A DNA stretch of 55,841 nucleotides from Pseudomonadota bacterium (GCA_021792975.1 JAJYTR010000003.1:24693-80533); one strand, 5' to 3'; shown: positions 45,712 through 55,399, counted from the first letter of the stretch. Numbers and translations: made by a program. Notes: generated by a model from the sequence alone, not told the origin.

Positions 45712-46481
45712 ACGCCGTACACCCTGCCGATGCCGGCCTGCAGATGCGGCCGGAACCGGGTGCGCTGGCCGGACGCGTACTGCTGCTGGTGGGTGCCGCC
45801 GGCGGATTGGGACGCGCAACCGCGCTGGCGGCGGCACGCGCGGGGGCCACGCTGGTGCTGCTGGATCGCCGTGTGCAGGCGCTGGAGGCGCTGTACGACG
45901 AGATCACGGCAACGGGCGCACCGCAGCCGGCGCTGTATCCGCTCAACCTCGAGCGGGCCACGCCGGCCGATTACGCCGAGTTGGCCGCGCGTCTCGAATC
46001 GCAGATGGGACACCTGGACGGCGTGGCTTTCGCGGCCGCGCGCTTCGACGGCCTGACACCGCTGACGCTGATCGAGGCGGAAACCTGGCTGAGCCAGATC
46101 CACGTCAATCTCAATGCCCCGTTCCTGATGGTGCGCGCGCTGCTGCCGCTGCTGGAGCGGAGCGCGGACGCCGCGCTGGCGTTCGCGCTGGACGACCCCG
46201 CGCGCATGCGGCGTGCGCACTGGGGCGGCTATGGCGTGGCCAAGTGCGCGCTGGAAGGACTGTTCGCCATTCTGGCCGAGGAGAGGCACGAGGGTCCGTT
46301 GCGCGTGCACGCGCTGCTGCCCGCGCCGATGGACACGGCGCTGCGCCGCCTGGCCTATTTCGGCGAAGGCGCGGCCGCGCAGCCGCCGCCCGATGCTGCC
46401 GGCGCGGCGCTGGCCTGGCTGATGGGCGCGGCCGCGATGCCGCTGCGCGGCAGGGTGCTCGACCTGCGCACCGGATCCTGA
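45708..46481 (+). CDS. short-chain dehydrogenase/reductase (YciK-like)
   Basis: The 257-residue protein starts at GTG 45708; an ATG 12 codons further is an alternative. The NAD(P)-binding motif [18 protein letters not shown] (GxxxGxG) is at about residues 26-40. The catalytic YxxxK is present as YGVAK ([13 protein letters not shown]), while the usual Ser before it is not obvious ([12 protein letters not shown]). It resembles YciK-type oxidoreductases of unknown substrate. It is the second gene after grxD and is followed by marC 4 bp later. Confidence 0.85.
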   Translation: MNAVHPADAGLQMRPEPGALAGRVLLLVGAAGGLGRATALAAARAGATLVLLDRRVQALEALYDEITATGAPQPALYPLNLERATPADYAELAARLESQMGHLDGVAFAAARFDGLTPLTLIEAETWLSQIHVNLNAPFLMVRALLPLLERSADAALAFALDDPARMRRAHWGGYGVAKCALEGLFAILAEERHEGPLRVHALLPAPMDTALRRLAYFGEGAAAQPPPDAAGAALAWLMGAAAMPLRGRVLDLRTGS

Positions 46482-46484
46482 CCA

Positions 46485-47099
46485 ATGGACGGGCCCATGA
46501 ACACGCTCTCGGCGGGCGTGCTGCTGTTCCTGATCATGGACCCGCTGGGCAACGTTCCGCTGTTCCTGGGCCTGCTGAAGAACGTCGCCCCCAGGCGACG
46601 ACGCTGGGTGCTGCTGCGCGAACTGCTGATTGCGCTGGGCGTGCTGTTCGTCTTCCTGCTGGGCGGCAGCTCGATCCTGCGCGTGCTGCAATTGCGACAG
46701 GAGTCGGTTTCGATCGCCGGCGGGCTGGTGCTGTTCCTGATCGGCGTACGCATGATCTTCCCGCCGCGCGAAGGCCTGTTCGGTACGACCGGCAGCGGCG
46801 AGCCGTTCATCGTACCCATGGCCATTCCCGCGGTGGCCGGCCCCAGCACCATGGCGGCGCTGCTGCTGCTGGCCAACCAGTATCCCGGCCGCCAGCTGGC
46901 GTGGTCGTTGGCGCTGTTCGCGGCCTGGCTGGCCACCGCGCTGATCCTGCTCTCCGCAACCTATCTGTTCCGCTGGCTGGGCGAACCGGTGCTGACCGCA
47001 CTGGAGCGGCTGATGGGCATGCTGCTGGTGGCGCTGTCGGTGCAGATGTTCCTGGGCGGCGTGGTGGCCTACCTGCGCGCGGCGGGGATCGGCGGCTGA
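46485..47099 (+). CDS. MarC/YhgN-family membrane protein
   Basis: The 204-residue protein (or 200 from ATG 46497) has six hydrophobic helices and the family features LLFLIMDPLGNVPLFLGLL near the N-terminus and AIPAVAGPSTMAALLLLA in the middle. MarC proteins are inner-membrane proteins with no proven transport activity; the earlier link to multidrug resistance is not supported. Its 3' end overlaps the convergent gene on the other strand by 31 bp. Confidence 0.88.
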   Translation: MDGPMNTLSAGVLLFLIMDPLGNVPLFLGLLKNVAPRRRRWVLLRELLIALGVLFVFLLGGSSILRVLQLRQESVSIAGGLVLFLIGVRMIFPPREGLFGTTGSGEPFIVPMAIPAVAGPSTMAALLLLANQYPGRQLAWSLALFAAWLATALILLSATYLFRWLGEPVLTALERLMGMLLVALSVQMFLGGVVAYLRAAGIGG

Positions 47100-48004
47100 G
47101 CATCCATCGGGGCAGCGCCGGGCGGCAGTACCTCGAGCATGCCGCGCGCCTGCGCGGCGCGCGCGAAATCGTTCACCTCGTCCGCCGTGGCCCCCACCTG
47201 TGCGGCGATCTCGCCGGCACTGGCGGGCTGGCGCATCATGGCCGCGGCGATGCGGAAGTGACGCGGGAACTCGCGCTCGATCTCGGGCCAGCGGATCAGC
47301 CGCAGCCGGCTGCCGTCCTGCGCTCCGTCGGGCGGTGCGGCCGGTGCGGCGATCAACGCGGCGTACCAGCGCAGCCGCGCCAGCGGCTGCGCTGCGCCCG
47401 AACGCTCGTGGGCCAGCGTGGCGGCATCGATTTCGGCCGCTGCGCGCGCCGGCTGCAGCAGTGTGTCCGCCAGCGGCTTCAACGCGCCGGGGCCGTACCA
47501 GCAGTCGGCCTGTGGGTCGATCAGCAGCGCGCCATCCGCCAGCGGCACGCGCAGGGCCTTGTCGACGCCCTGCAGCAGGCGGTCGCACAGGCGCGGCTGC
47601 CGCGTATCGGTGAACGAATCGGACGACGGCACCAGGCTCAGCGCCGGCAGGGCCCGCTGCGGCGGCGCGATGGGCGCGGCGCCCCCGGCGCGTGCCAGCG
47701 CCCGCGCCAGCACGCGCGCCAGCGCTTCGCGACGGACCGGCAGTGCCAGGCGCAGGTCGGCCTCGCTGCCCTCTTCCCAGCGCTGCGAGGCGCTGCAGGC
47801 CACGGCGATGCGGCCGGCGCCGGTCAGTTTCAGCCAGGCCATGTGGCCGCCCAGCGTGTCGGTGTCCACCAGCACGACCGCGGCATGGTTCTCCGCGGTC
47901 AGCTGCCAGGTGCCCAGCCCGGTCTCCGCCCCTCCCAGCAGGGCGGTGATGGCATCGGCATGGGCGGCCTCGAAGCCGTTCAGGGCGAGCGTGGGGGTGG
48001 TCAT
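47069..48004 (-). CDS. protein of unknown function with possible winged-helix C-terminus
   Basis: I chose ATG 48004 (MTTPTLALNGFEAAHADAITALLGG), giving 311 residues; the frame is open to 48061. There is no signal peptide or membrane helix. The last part (SAGEIAAQVGATADEVNDFARAAQARGML, about residues 260-295) looks like a small helix-turn-helix or winged domain. The middle holds WEEGSEADLRLALPVRREAL. I recognise no named family; similar proteins are likely restricted to xanthomonads. Its 3' end overlaps marC by 31 bp. Confidence 0.7.
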   Translation of the reverse strand: MTTPTLALNGFEAAHADAITALLGGAETGLGTWQLTAENHAAVVLVDTDTLGGHMAWLKLTGAGRIAVACSASQRWEEGSEADLRLALPVRREALARVLARALARAGGAAPIAPPQRALPALSLVPSSDSFTDTRQPRLCDRLLQGVDKALRVPLADGALLIDPQADCWYGPGALKPLADTLLQPARAAAEIDAATLAHERSGAAQPLARLRWYAALIAAPAAPPDGAQDGSRLRLIRWPEIEREFPRHFRIAAAMMRQPASAGEIAAQVGATADEVNDFARAAQARGMLEVLPPGAAPMDAQPPIPAARR

Positions 48005-48128
48005 GACGGTGGACTCCAAGCGTTCGACGGCAGCTTGCGGGCCGGTCCGGCGCCGTGCCATCGGAAAAACACCCGGTACGGGTAAACAATCGCAACGGCG
48101 CCGGCGGCAGCCCTGTACGGCGAGCCGC

Positions 48129-48134
48129 TAGACT
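48129..48134 (+). promoter_or_regulatory. candidate -10 box of gltX
   Basis: GCTAGACT contains TAGACT 30 bp before the gltX ATG, the same octamer as before grxD and proS. The -35 region has no clear match. Confidence 0.4.
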
Positions 48135-48163
48135 CGCGTGTTCGCTCCGCCACCCCGATCACC

Positions 48164-49564
48164 ATGACCGTCCGCACCCGTTTCGCGCCCAGCCCCACCG
48201 GCTACCTGCATATCGGCGGCGCCCGCACGGCGCTGTACTGCTGGCTGCAGGCGCGCCATCACGGCGGGCAGTTTGTTTTGCGGATCGAGGACACCGACCG
48301 CGAACGCAGCACCGGGGACGCCGTGCGGGCCATCCTCGAGGGCATGCAATGGCTGGGCCTCGATTATGACGAAGGGCCGGTGTTCCAGACCGGTCGTCTC
48401 GACCGGTACCGGACGGTCGCGCGCGGGCTGCTCGACGCCGGCAAGGCCTATTGGGCCTACGAGACGCGCGAGCAGATCGAGGCGATGCGCGCGCAGGCCA
48501 AGGCGCGCGGCGAGAAGCCGCGCTACAACGGCCACTATCGCGAACTGAGCGCGCCTTTCCGCGAGGATCCCAACCGCGTGCTGCGGTTCAAGAACCCGCT
48601 CTCCGGCAGCGTGGTGTTCGAGGATGCCGTCAAGGGCCGCGTGGAATGGCGCAACGAGGAACTGGACGACCTGGTGCTGATCCGCTCCGACGGCTACCCC
48701 ACGTACAACTTCGCGGTGGTGGTGGACGATGTGGACATGCGCATCACCGAGGTGATCCGTGGCGATGACCACGTCAACAACACGCCGCGCCAGATCAATC
48801 TCTACCAGGCGCTGGGCGCACCGCTGCCGCGCTTCGCGCATCTGCCGATGATCCTGGGTGCCGACGGCCAGAAACTGTCCAAGCGCCACGGTGCGGTCGG
48901 CGTGATGCAGTACCGCGAACAGGGCTTTCTGCCGGAGGCCATCCTGAATTATCTGGTACGGCTGGGCTGGTCGCACGGCGACCAGGAAGTCTTCTCGCGC
49001 CGGCAGATGGTCGAGCTGTTCGAGATCGCCGATGTCAACCAGTCGGCCTCGCGTTTCGACATGGCCAAGCTGAGCTGGCTCAACCAGCACTACCTCCGCA
49101 GCACCGACCCGGCCGTGCTGGCGCCGGAGCTGCGCTGGCACCTCGCGCGCGATGGGCTGGACCCGGCCGCAGGCCCGGCCGCCGAGGATGTGATCGTGGC
49201 CCTGCGCGAGCGGGTGCATACGCTGAGCGAGATGGCGCAGCGCGCGCGCGTCTGGTTCGCGCCCATCGCGCACTGGGACGAGGCCGCGGTGGACCGGCAT
49301 CTGCGCACCCCCGCCGCCGCGACCGCGCTGCGCGCCCTGCACACGGTTCTGGCGCAGTTGCCGGGGTGGAGCCCGCAGGCCATCCATGAGGCGCTGGCCG
49401 CCACCGCGGAAGCGCATGCGCTGAAGCTGGGCCAACTGGCGCAGCCGCTGCGCGTCGCCATCACCGGCACGGCGGTCTCGCCTGCGATCGAGCACACCGT
49501 CTATCTGGCCGGACGCCGCGAAGCACTGGCGCGCATCGAGGCGGCGCTGGCGCGCACCGCCTAG
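48164..49564 (+). CDS. gltX: glutamyl-tRNA synthetase
   Basis: The 466-residue class I synthetase charges tRNA-Glu. The HIGH motif is in [17 protein letters not shown], close to the start. The KMSKS counterpart is [11 protein letters not shown] (about residue 239). FRGDDHV-like [22 protein letters not shown] and the anticodon-binding helical end are present. Length matches (E. coli 471). The start [13 protein letters not shown] has no strong Shine-Dalgarno site but is fixed by homology. Confidence 0.97.
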   Translation: MTVRTRFAPSPTGYLHIGGARTALYCWLQARHHGGQFVLRIEDTDRERSTGDAVRAILEGMQWLGLDYDEGPVFQTGRLDRYRTVARGLLDAGKAYWAYETREQIEAMRAQAKARGEKPRYNGHYRELSAPFREDPNRVLRFKNPLSGSVVFEDAVKGRVEWRNEELDDLVLIRSDGYPTYNFAVVVDDVDMRITEVIRGDDHVNNTPRQINLYQALGAPLPRFAHLPMILGADGQKLSKRHGAVGVMQYREQGFLPEAILNYLVRLGWSHGDQEVFSRRQMVELFEIADVNQSASRFDMAKLSWLNQHYLRSTDPAVLAPELRWHLARDGLDPAAGPAAEDVIVALRERVHTLSEMAQRARVWFAPIAHWDEAAVDRHLRTPAAATALRALHTVLAQLPGWSPQAIHEALAATAEAHALKLGQLAQPLRVAITGTAVSPAIEHTVYLAGRREALARIEAALARTA

Positions 49565-49588
49565 CGTGTCCATGCCGGCGCGGTGGCT

Positions 49589-49594
49589 TATGCT
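49589..49594 (+). promoter_or_regulatory. candidate -10 box of zur (leaderless)
   Basis: TATGCT is followed by GGCACG and the ATG, as at the LON-domain gene. Transcription would begin at the start codon. A clear -35 is lacking. Confidence 0.4.
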
Positions 49595-49600
49595 GGCACG

Positions 49601-50083
49601 ATGAGCGCGCGCCCGATCCGGCCGCTGCACCGGCACCGCCACGATGCCCGCGGGTTCGTCGCCGCGGTCGAGGCCGTCTGCGCGCAGCGAGGACTGCGCA
49701 TGACTGCGCCGCGGCGCGAAGTGCTGGAACTGCTGGCGCAGCAGGGACAGCCGGTGAAGGCCTACGAACTGCTGGAACTGCTGCGCCGCCGCCGCGCCAG
49801 TGCCGCGCCCCCCACGGTCTATCGCGCACTCGACTTCCTGCTGCGGCACGGATTCATCCACCGCCTGGATTCCATCAACGCTTTCGTCGCCTGCCACCAC
49901 CCGCAGCGGGCCCACCAGGTGCCGTTCCTGATCTGCGAGCGCTGCCAGCAGGCCGAGGAGGTCTGCGACGACGGGCGCGTGGCGCGACTGATCGAGGCCG
50001 AGGCGCAGCGCCGCGGGTTTGCGCCGCGCGCGCAGACGCTGGAAGTGCACGGCCTGTGCGCGCGCTGCCGCAACGCGGCGTGA
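49601..50083 (+). CDS. zur: Fur-family transcription regulator (Zur-like)
   Basis: The 160-residue protein has the N-terminal winged helix of Fur regulators (RGLRMTAPRREVLELLAQQGQPVKAYELLE, then PPTVYRALDFLLRHGFIHRLDS) and a C-terminal dimer domain. Zinc-site residues are seen in CHHPQRAHQVPFLICERCQ and in the end CARCRN, a Cys pair typical of structural zinc. HHPQRAH is more Zur-like than Fur-like. The next gene, 28 bp downstream, is a zinc CDF exporter, which supports a role in zinc homeostasis. Confidence 0.82.
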   Translation: MSARPIRPLHRHRHDARGFVAAVEAVCAQRGLRMTAPRREVLELLAQQGQPVKAYELLELLRRRRASAAPPTVYRALDFLLRHGFIHRLDSINAFVACHHPQRAHQVPFLICERCQQAEEVCDDGRVARLIEAEAQRRGFAPRAQTLEVHGLCARCRNAA

Positions 50084-50111
50084 TTGTGTAACGGGGCGGC
50101 GGATTCCTAGC

Positions 50112-51053
50112 ATGCGCGGCATGCCGCGCGATCACGCCACCGGAACCGGCAGCCGTACCGTGGCCGGGCCCTCCCGTCCGGGGCGCGGCCGCAGTGCACG
50201 CCTGGCCGGCGGACTCGCACTGACCCTCGTGGTACTGCTGGTCGAGGCGGTCGGCGGCTGGTGGTCGGGTTCGCTGGCGCTGCTCGCGGATGCCGGCCAC
50301 ATGCTGGTGGATGCGCTGGCGCTAGGCCTGGCTCTGGCTAGCGCGCGCATCGCGCTGCGTCCGGCCAGCGCGCGCTACAGCTTCGGACTGGCCCGTGCGG
50401 AGACGCTGGCCGGCTTCACCAACGCGCTGACCCAGCTGGTACTGGTCGGCTTCATCGCCTGGGAGGCGATCCAGCGCCTGCGGTACCCGCACCCCATCGC
50501 TTCCGGCGTGATGCTGGCGGTAGCGGTCATCGGTCTGCTGGCCAATGCGCTGGTGCTGCGCCTGCTGCACGAGCACGAGGCCGACGATCTCAACATGGCC
50601 GCCGCCAGCCTGCACGTGCTGGGCGACCTGCTGAGCTCGGTGGCCACGGTGCTGGCGGCCGCGGCGGTGCGCTGGGCCGGCTGGCTGTGGGCCGACCCGG
50701 CGCTGTCGCTGCTGGTTTCGCTGATGCTGCTGCGCAGCGCCGGTGTGCTGTTGCGGCGTTCGGTGCGCGTGCTGCTGGAAGGCGTTCCCGAAGGGCTGAG
50801 CGCGGAGGACGTGGCCACGGTACTGCACGCGCTCGATCCGGCCATCCTCGAAGTGCACCACCTGCACCTGTGGACGCTGGGTTCGGGCCAGCGCATCGCC
50901 ACGCTGCACGCGCGTGTGGCTGCCGCAGGCGACGATGCCCGGCTGCTGCGGGTGATGCACGAGACGCTGGCGGCGCGCTTCGGCATCGATCACGCCACGG
51001 TCCAGATCGAGCGCGGCCACTGCACGGACGCCCGTTGTCCGCCTGCGCGCTGA
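50112..51053 (+). CDS. cation diffusion facilitator (ZitB/CzcD-like zinc exporter)
   Basis: The 313-residue protein starts at ATG 50112, or three codons later at 50121. It has six predicted helices (from about residue 30 to 230). The metal site is formed by HMLVDA (second helix) and HVLGD (fifth helix), the HxxxD pairs of zinc-selective CDF proteins. A cytoplasmic ferredoxin-like C-terminus (VHHLHLWTLGSGQRIATLHARV) follows. It exports Zn2+ using the proton gradient. The tail ends in HCTDARC. It lies directly after the Zur-like gene and may be in its transcript. Confidence 0.9.
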   Translation: MRGMPRDHATGTGSRTVAGPSRPGRGRSARLAGGLALTLVVLLVEAVGGWWSGSLALLADAGHMLVDALALGLALASARIALRPASARYSFGLARAETLAGFTNALTQLVLVGFIAWEAIQRLRYPHPIASGVMLAVAVIGLLANALVLRLLHEHEADDLNMAAASLHVLGDLLSSVATVLAAAAVRWAGWLWADPALSLLVSLMLLRSAGVLLRRSVRVLLEGVPEGLSAEDVATVLHALDPAILEVHHLHLWTLGSGQRIATLHARVAAAGDDARLLRVMHETLAARFGIDHATVQIERGHCTDARCPPAR

Positions 51054-51176
51054 ACATCCCGCGGCGGCCCGTTCGACGGGGTCCAGGAATCTCACTATCC
51101 GCTCCATGCGGGGTTGGTGGCTGGTGGAGGCGCTGCTATCCTCGCGGTCCTTTGACAGCGCAAACCGAGGCATTCC

Positions 51177-51365
51177 ATGGGCAAGGGCGATCCCAAGACC
51201 CGGCGCGGCAAGACCTACCGCGGCAACTACGGCAACACGCGCCCGCACGGCAGCAAGACCACGGCCGGTACCCGCACGGTGGCCGTGGCCGCGCGCAAGC
51301 CGGCACCGGCCGCGAAGAAGGCCGCGACACCGGCAGCCAGGAAGACCGCCGCGCGCAAGTCCTGA
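51177..51365 (+). CDS. 30S ribosomal protein bTHX
   Basis: The 62-residue protein starts MGKGDPKTRRGKTYRGNYGNTRPH, spanning residues 1-24, the signature of the THX/S31e-like protein that sits in the head of the 30S subunit. The remaining 38 residues are a tail of Ala, Lys, Pro and Thr (VAARKPAPAAKKAATP... ) that goes beyond the core seen in Thermus THX. It may bind rRNA. A TATCCT box at 51136-51141 could be its -10. It is convergent with hutI. Confidence 0.9.
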   Translation: MGKGDPKTRRGKTYRGNYGNTRPHGSKTTAGTRTVAVAARKPAPAAKKAATPAARKTAARKS

Positions 51366-51408
51366 TCACGACGGCGGCACGGCGGCGCACGCGGACCGGG
51401 GCACTGGC

Positions 51409-52632
51409 TCAAACGCGGCGCATGCCCAGGCTGTACACCGCGGCGGCCAGCGTTCCGCCCATCCAGTAGGCCAGTTCGGCCGGCGTTGCGGCATCCCACA
51501 GCACGAAATCGGCGCGCAGCCCCGGAGCCAACCGGCCGCGGTCGGCAAGCCCCAGCGCGCGCGCGGCATGGACGGTCACCCCGCGCAGGGCCTCCTCGGG
51601 CGTCAGTGCGAACAGCGTGCAGGCCATGTTGACCGCCAGGCGCAGCGAACGCAGCGGCGAGGTGCCGGGGTTGAGATCGGTGGCCACGGCCATCGGCACG
51701 CCCGCCGCGCGCAGCGCGGCGACCGGCGGCTGCCGTGTCTCGCGTAGGGCATAGAAGCTGCCCGGCAGCAGCACGGCGACGGTGCCGGCAGCGGCCATCG
51801 CCGCCACGCCCGCGGCGTCGGTGCATTCCAGATGATCGGCCGAGAGCGCGCCGAACTCGGCGGCCAGCGCCGCACCGTGCAGGTTGGACAACTGGTCGGC
51901 GTGCAGCTTGACCGGCAGGTCCAGCGCGCGCGCGGCGATGAACACCTGCCGGGTTTCCGCCGCGCTGAAGCCGATGTCCTCGCAGAAGGCATCCACGGCA
52001 TCGGGCAGGCCCAGCGCATGCAAGCGCGGCAGCCACTCCGTGCACACCGCGTCGACAAAAGCGCTGCGCCGCCGCGCGTACTCGGGCGGCAGCGCGTGCA
52101 GCGCCAGCAGGGTGCAGCGCACGTCGATGCCCAGCAGGTCGCCCAGGCGCCGCGCTGCACGCAGCATGCGCGCTTCGCCCTCGCAGGTCAGCGCATAGCC
52201 CGATTTGACCTCCAGCGTGGTGACGCCTTCGTGCAGCAGCGCCTGCGCACGCGGTTGCGCGGCAGCCAGCAGCGCGTCTTCGTCGGCCTCGCGGGTGGCG
52301 CGTACCGTGGCCATGATGCCGCCGCCGGCGCGCGCGATGGCCTCGTAGCCGGCGCCCTGCAGGCGCTGCTCGAATTCGTCGGCGCGATCGCCCGCGAACA
52401 CCAGGTGCGTGTGGGCGTCGATCAGTCCCGGCGTGACCAGCGCACCCTTCGCATCCAGCGCATTCGCGCGCAGATCCATGCAGTCGCGCGGCAGTTGTGC
52501 GGTCGGTCCCAGCCAGACGATGCGGCCCCGGCGCCAGGCCAATGCGGCATGCTCGATCAGCCCGTAGCCGTGCACGCCGGCGAACGTGGCCAGGCGCGCG
52601 TTCAGCACCAGTCCGTCACCGGTCGCGCTCAT
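51409..52632 (-). CDS. hutI: imidazolonepropionase
   Basis: The 407-residue amidohydrolase opens the ring of imidazolone-5-propionate, giving formiminoglutamate in histidine breakdown. Signatures are [23 protein letters not shown] (metal-binding HxH), GYGLTCEGE-type segment [24 protein letters not shown] and the C-terminal [27 protein letters not shown]. Its ATG overlaps the stop of the CLC gene (ATGA). hutF, which acts on its product, lies divergently 1.4 kb away. hutH and hutU are not in the window. Confidence 0.96.
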   Translation of the reverse strand: MSATGDGLVLNARLATFAGVHGYGLIEHAALAWRRGRIVWLGPTAQLPRDCMDLRANALDAKGALVTPGLIDAHTHLVFAGDRADEFEQRLQGAGYEAIARAGGGIMATVRATREADEDALLAAAQPRAQALLHEGVTTLEVKSGYALTCEGEARMLRAARRLGDLLGIDVRCTLLALHALPPEYARRRSAFVDAVCTEWLPRLHALGLPDAVDAFCEDIGFSAAETRQVFIAARALDLPVKLHADQLSNLHGAALAAEFGALSADHLECTDAAGVAAMAAAGTVAVLLPGSFYALRETRQPPVAALRAAGVPMAVATDLNPGTSPLRSLRLAVNMACTLFALTPEEALRGVTVHAARALGLADRGRLAPGLRADFVLWDAATPAELAYWMGGTLAAAVYSLGMRRV

Positions 52633-54008
52633 GCCGGCCCGGCGCCTTCCGCTGCGCCGCCACCGGCGCTCGCGGTGTGTTCACGCCGGTAGGCGGCCAC
52701 CAGCCGCGCGGCGAAGACGTTGTACATCGGTGTGCGGCAGACCAGTGCCGAGGCGGCGCGCCCCAGCAGCGCCGCCGCCAGGATGGGGAGCGCCAGGTTC
52801 TGGCCGGGCGTGATTTCCAGACAGATGACCGCCGCGGTCAGCGGTGTCTGTGCCACGCCGGAAAGATAGGACGACATGCCCAGCAGCATGACCGCCGCCG
52901 GCGCCACATGCGGGAAGAAATGCGCCACGTTGGCGCCCAGGCCGGTCCCCACGGCCAGCGCCGGCGACAGGGTTCCTCCCGGCACGCCGGCCCAGACGTT
53001 GACCACGTTGGCGATGAACTTGAGCACCCCGAAGCTTTCGCCCGGGTTGACGGCAGCGCCGGCCAGCAGCGCACGCGCCTGCCCGTAGCCGGTGCCGTAA
53101 ATGCTGCCGTGGCTGATCCAGCCCATTCCCGCCAGCAGCAGGCCGCCGGCCAGCGCCACCGCGACCGGTCGCCGCGCGCGCAGCGCCGCCAGGCGTCGCA
53201 GCGGTCCGGTGTCCAGCAGGATCAGCCGCGCAAACAGCCCGCCGGCCAGCCCGCCGAGGGCGCCGATCGCCAGCACGGCCAGCCAGCCTTCGCCCAGCGG
53301 CAGGCTGGCCGTGACGTTGCCGAAATAGCTGTAGTTGCCGAGGATGCCCAGCGAGACCACCCCGGCGAACAGCACCGCGGCGATGAGGATGCCGCTGAGC
53401 CGGTGCTCGAAGGTGCCTGCCAGTTCCTCGATGGCGAACACCACGCCGGCCAGCGGCGCATTGAACGCGGCTGCGAGTCCGGCTCCGCCGCCGGCCAGAA
53501 TGAAACGAGCGGCGGCCTTGGGGTCATCGAATCCGAAACGCTTGCCCAGCGTGTACATCACGCCGGCGCCGATCTGCACGGTGGGGCCCTCGTTGCCGAT
53601 GGAAGCGCCGGTCAGCAGCGCCAGCGGCGTCAGCAGGAACTTAGCCAGCGTCATTTTCCAGCCCACCAGCCGTTCGGCCAGCGCATGGCTCGCCCCGTCC
53701 TGCGCGGCGATCACCTCGGGAATGCCGCTGCCGCGTGCGTCGGGCAGGTGCCGGTCGATGATCCAGGCGATCAGTGCGAAACTGGCGGGCGTGATCGGCA
53801 GCGCCAGCCAGGGGCGGTTCGCGATCAAGGCGGCGAAAGCGGAGTAGGCCAGGTTGGTGGTGTGGATGAAGGCCACCGCGACCAGCCCGACCAGCACGCC
53901 GCCGCTCCACAGCACCAGCCTGCGTTTCCAGGGGGTGGGCTCGGGCCCGGGCTGCCCATGCACGAGGGGATGATCGGCGGACGGCGCTGGATCGTTCGGA
54001 CTCACCAT
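52629..54008 (-). CDS. CLC-family chloride channel or H+/Cl- antiporter
   Basis: The 459-residue membrane protein has the three CLC selectivity loops. They are GSGIPEV (GSGIP), GNEGPTVQ (equivalent to GREGP, with Asn for Arg but the gating Glu retained) and [10 protein letters not shown] (like GGIFAP). A Glu in [12 protein letters not shown] corresponds to the internal proton-path Glu of E. coli ClcA (Glu203), which favours an antiporter. The Arg-to-Asn change next to the gating Glu is unusual. Its function between two histidine-breakdown genes is unclear. GC content is host-like. Confidence 0.9.
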   Translation of the reverse strand: MVSPNDPAPSADHPLVHGQPGPEPTPWKRRLVLWSGGVLVGLVAVAFIHTTNLAYSAFAALIANRPWLALPITPASFALIAWIIDRHLPDARGSGIPEVIAAQDGASHALAERLVGWKMTLAKFLLTPLALLTGASIGNEGPTVQIGAGVMYTLGKRFGFDDPKAAARFILAGGGAGLAAAFNAPLAGVVFAIEELAGTFEHRLSGILIAAVLFAGVVSLGILGNYSYFGNVTASLPLGEGWLAVLAIGALGGLAGGLFARLILLDTGPLRRLAALRARRPVAVALAGGLLLAGMGWISHGSIYGTGYGQARALLAGAAVNPGESFGVLKFIANVVNVWAGVPGGTLSPALAVGTGLGANVAHFFPHVAPAAVMLLGMSSYLSGVAQTPLTAAVICLEITPGQNLALPILAAALLGRAASALVCRTPMYNVFAARLVAAYRREHTASAGGGAAEGAGPA

Positions 54009-54067
54009 CGGATTATGGCGCAGGGTGGAAGGGGTACCGCCGTTGCGCGTGGCAGGAGAGATGCAGC

Positions 54068-55396
54068 ATGCATACTGAGATCACCCCGCGCCTGGATGGC
54101 GACAGCGCGGGCGGACCGCAGGACGCCGCCGCCGGCGTACGACACCGGCCGCCGGGCGGCTGGGGCGTCCCCGGGCTGGTCAACGCGCATTCGCATGCAT
54201 TCCAGCGCGCCATGGCGGGGCTGGCCGAGACACGCGGCGGGGAAGCGGACAGCTTCTGGAGCTGGCGCGAGACCATGTACGCGCTGGCAGCCCGCTTCGA
54301 TCCCGAATCGCTGCACGCCGTGGCGGCGCAGGCCTATGCGGAGATGCTCGAGGCCGGTTACACGCACGTCTGCGAGTTCCACTACCTGCATCACGCGCCG
54401 GATGGGCGGCCCTACGCGCCGGCCGGCGTGATGGCCGAGGCGCTGATCGCCGCCGCGCGGGAGACCGGCATCGGGCTGACGCTGCTGCCGACGCTGTACA
54501 TGGCGGGCGGTTTCGATGGCCGTCCGCTGGTGCCGCGGCAGCGCCGCTTCGCGCACGCGCTGGACGACTATCTGGAACTGGTCGGCACGCTGCGTGCGTG
54601 CGCGCCGCCGGACGTGTCGGTGGGCATCGCCCTGCATTCCCTGCGGGCGGTCCCGGCCGATGCCCTGCGCGTCGTGCTGGCCTCCGGTCTGGCCGCGCGC
54701 GGCCCGGTGCACATCCACATCGCCGAGCAGACCGGTGAAGTGGAGGACTGCCTGGCGGCCACCGGCCAGCGCCCGGTGGCCTGGCTGCTCGATCACGCGC
54801 CGGTGGATGCACGCTGGAGCCTGGTGCACGCCACGCACATCGATGCCGCGGAAAGCGCCCGGCTGGCGCGCAGCGGCGCCGTGGCGGTGCTGTGTCCCAC
54901 CACCGAGGCCAACCTGGGCGACGGCGTGTTTCCGCTGGGCGCGTTTCTGGATGCCGGCGGACGCATCGCCATCGGCAGCGACAGCAACGTGTCGATCAGC
55001 GTGGTGGAAGAACTGCGCTGGCTGGAATACGGGCAGCGCCTGCAGCGTTGCGCCCGCAATCTCTGCGCCACGCCCGCGCAGCCGCACTGCGGCGCGCGTC
55101 TGCTGCAGCTGGCGCGGGCCGGCGGCCGGCAGGCCGCGGGACTGGACGCGGACGACGGCGCCGCCGCGCCGGCCGAGGTGCTGCTGGATGCGGAGCACCC
55201 GTTGCTGGCGGCACGCGCGGCCGATGCGGTGCTGGACAGCTGGATTTTCGCCGGCAACGCGCCGCTGGTGCGCGAAGTGCGCGTCGGCGGACGTACCGTG
55301 GTGCACGCGGGCATGCACGTGCAGCGCGGGGCGATCGCCGTGCGCTATCGGCAGGCACTGGCGCGGCTGCGCGGCGGCGGTGCCGCACCCCGCTAG
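54068..55396 (+). CDS. hutF: formimidoylglutamate deiminase
   Basis: The 442-residue amidohydrolase converts N-formimino-L-glutamate to N-formyl-L-glutamate plus ammonia, the two-step branch of histidine breakdown that also uses HutG. I chose ATG 54068 (AGGAGAG 9 bp upstream). The metal site is in VPGLVNAHSHAFQRAMAGLAE, and TTEANLGDGVFPLG and GSDSNVSIS are typical. The 36 residues before that site (MHTEITPRLDG... rich in Gly, Asp) are shorter and less ordered than in most HutF proteins, whose N-terminal beta sandwich is longer. Confidence 0.94.
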   Translation: MHTEITPRLDGDSAGGPQDAAAGVRHRPPGGWGVPGLVNAHSHAFQRAMAGLAETRGGEADSFWSWRETMYALAARFDPESLHAVAAQAYAEMLEAGYTHVCEFHYLHHAPDGRPYAPAGVMAEALIAAARETGIGLTLLPTLYMAGGFDGRPLVPRQRRFAHALDDYLELVGTLRACAPPDVSVGIALHSLRAVPADALRVVLASGLAARGPVHIHIAEQTGEVEDCLAATGQRPVAWLLDHAPVDARWSLVHATHIDAAESARLARSGAVAVLCPTTEANLGDGVFPLGAFLDAGGRIAIGSDSNVSISVVEELRWLEYGQRLQRCARNLCATPAQPHCGARLLQLARAGGRQAAGLDADDGAAAPAEVLLDAEHPLLAARAADAVLDSWIFAGNAPLVREVRVGGRTVVHAGMHVQRGAIAVRYRQALARLRGGGAAPR

Positions 55397-55399
55397 ACT
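55394..55399 (+). promoter_or_regulatory. candidate -10 box of proS overlapping the hutF stop codon
   Basis: TAGACT in CGCTAGACTGG starts with the hutF stop codon TAG and lies 25 bp before the proS ATG. Confidence 0.4.
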
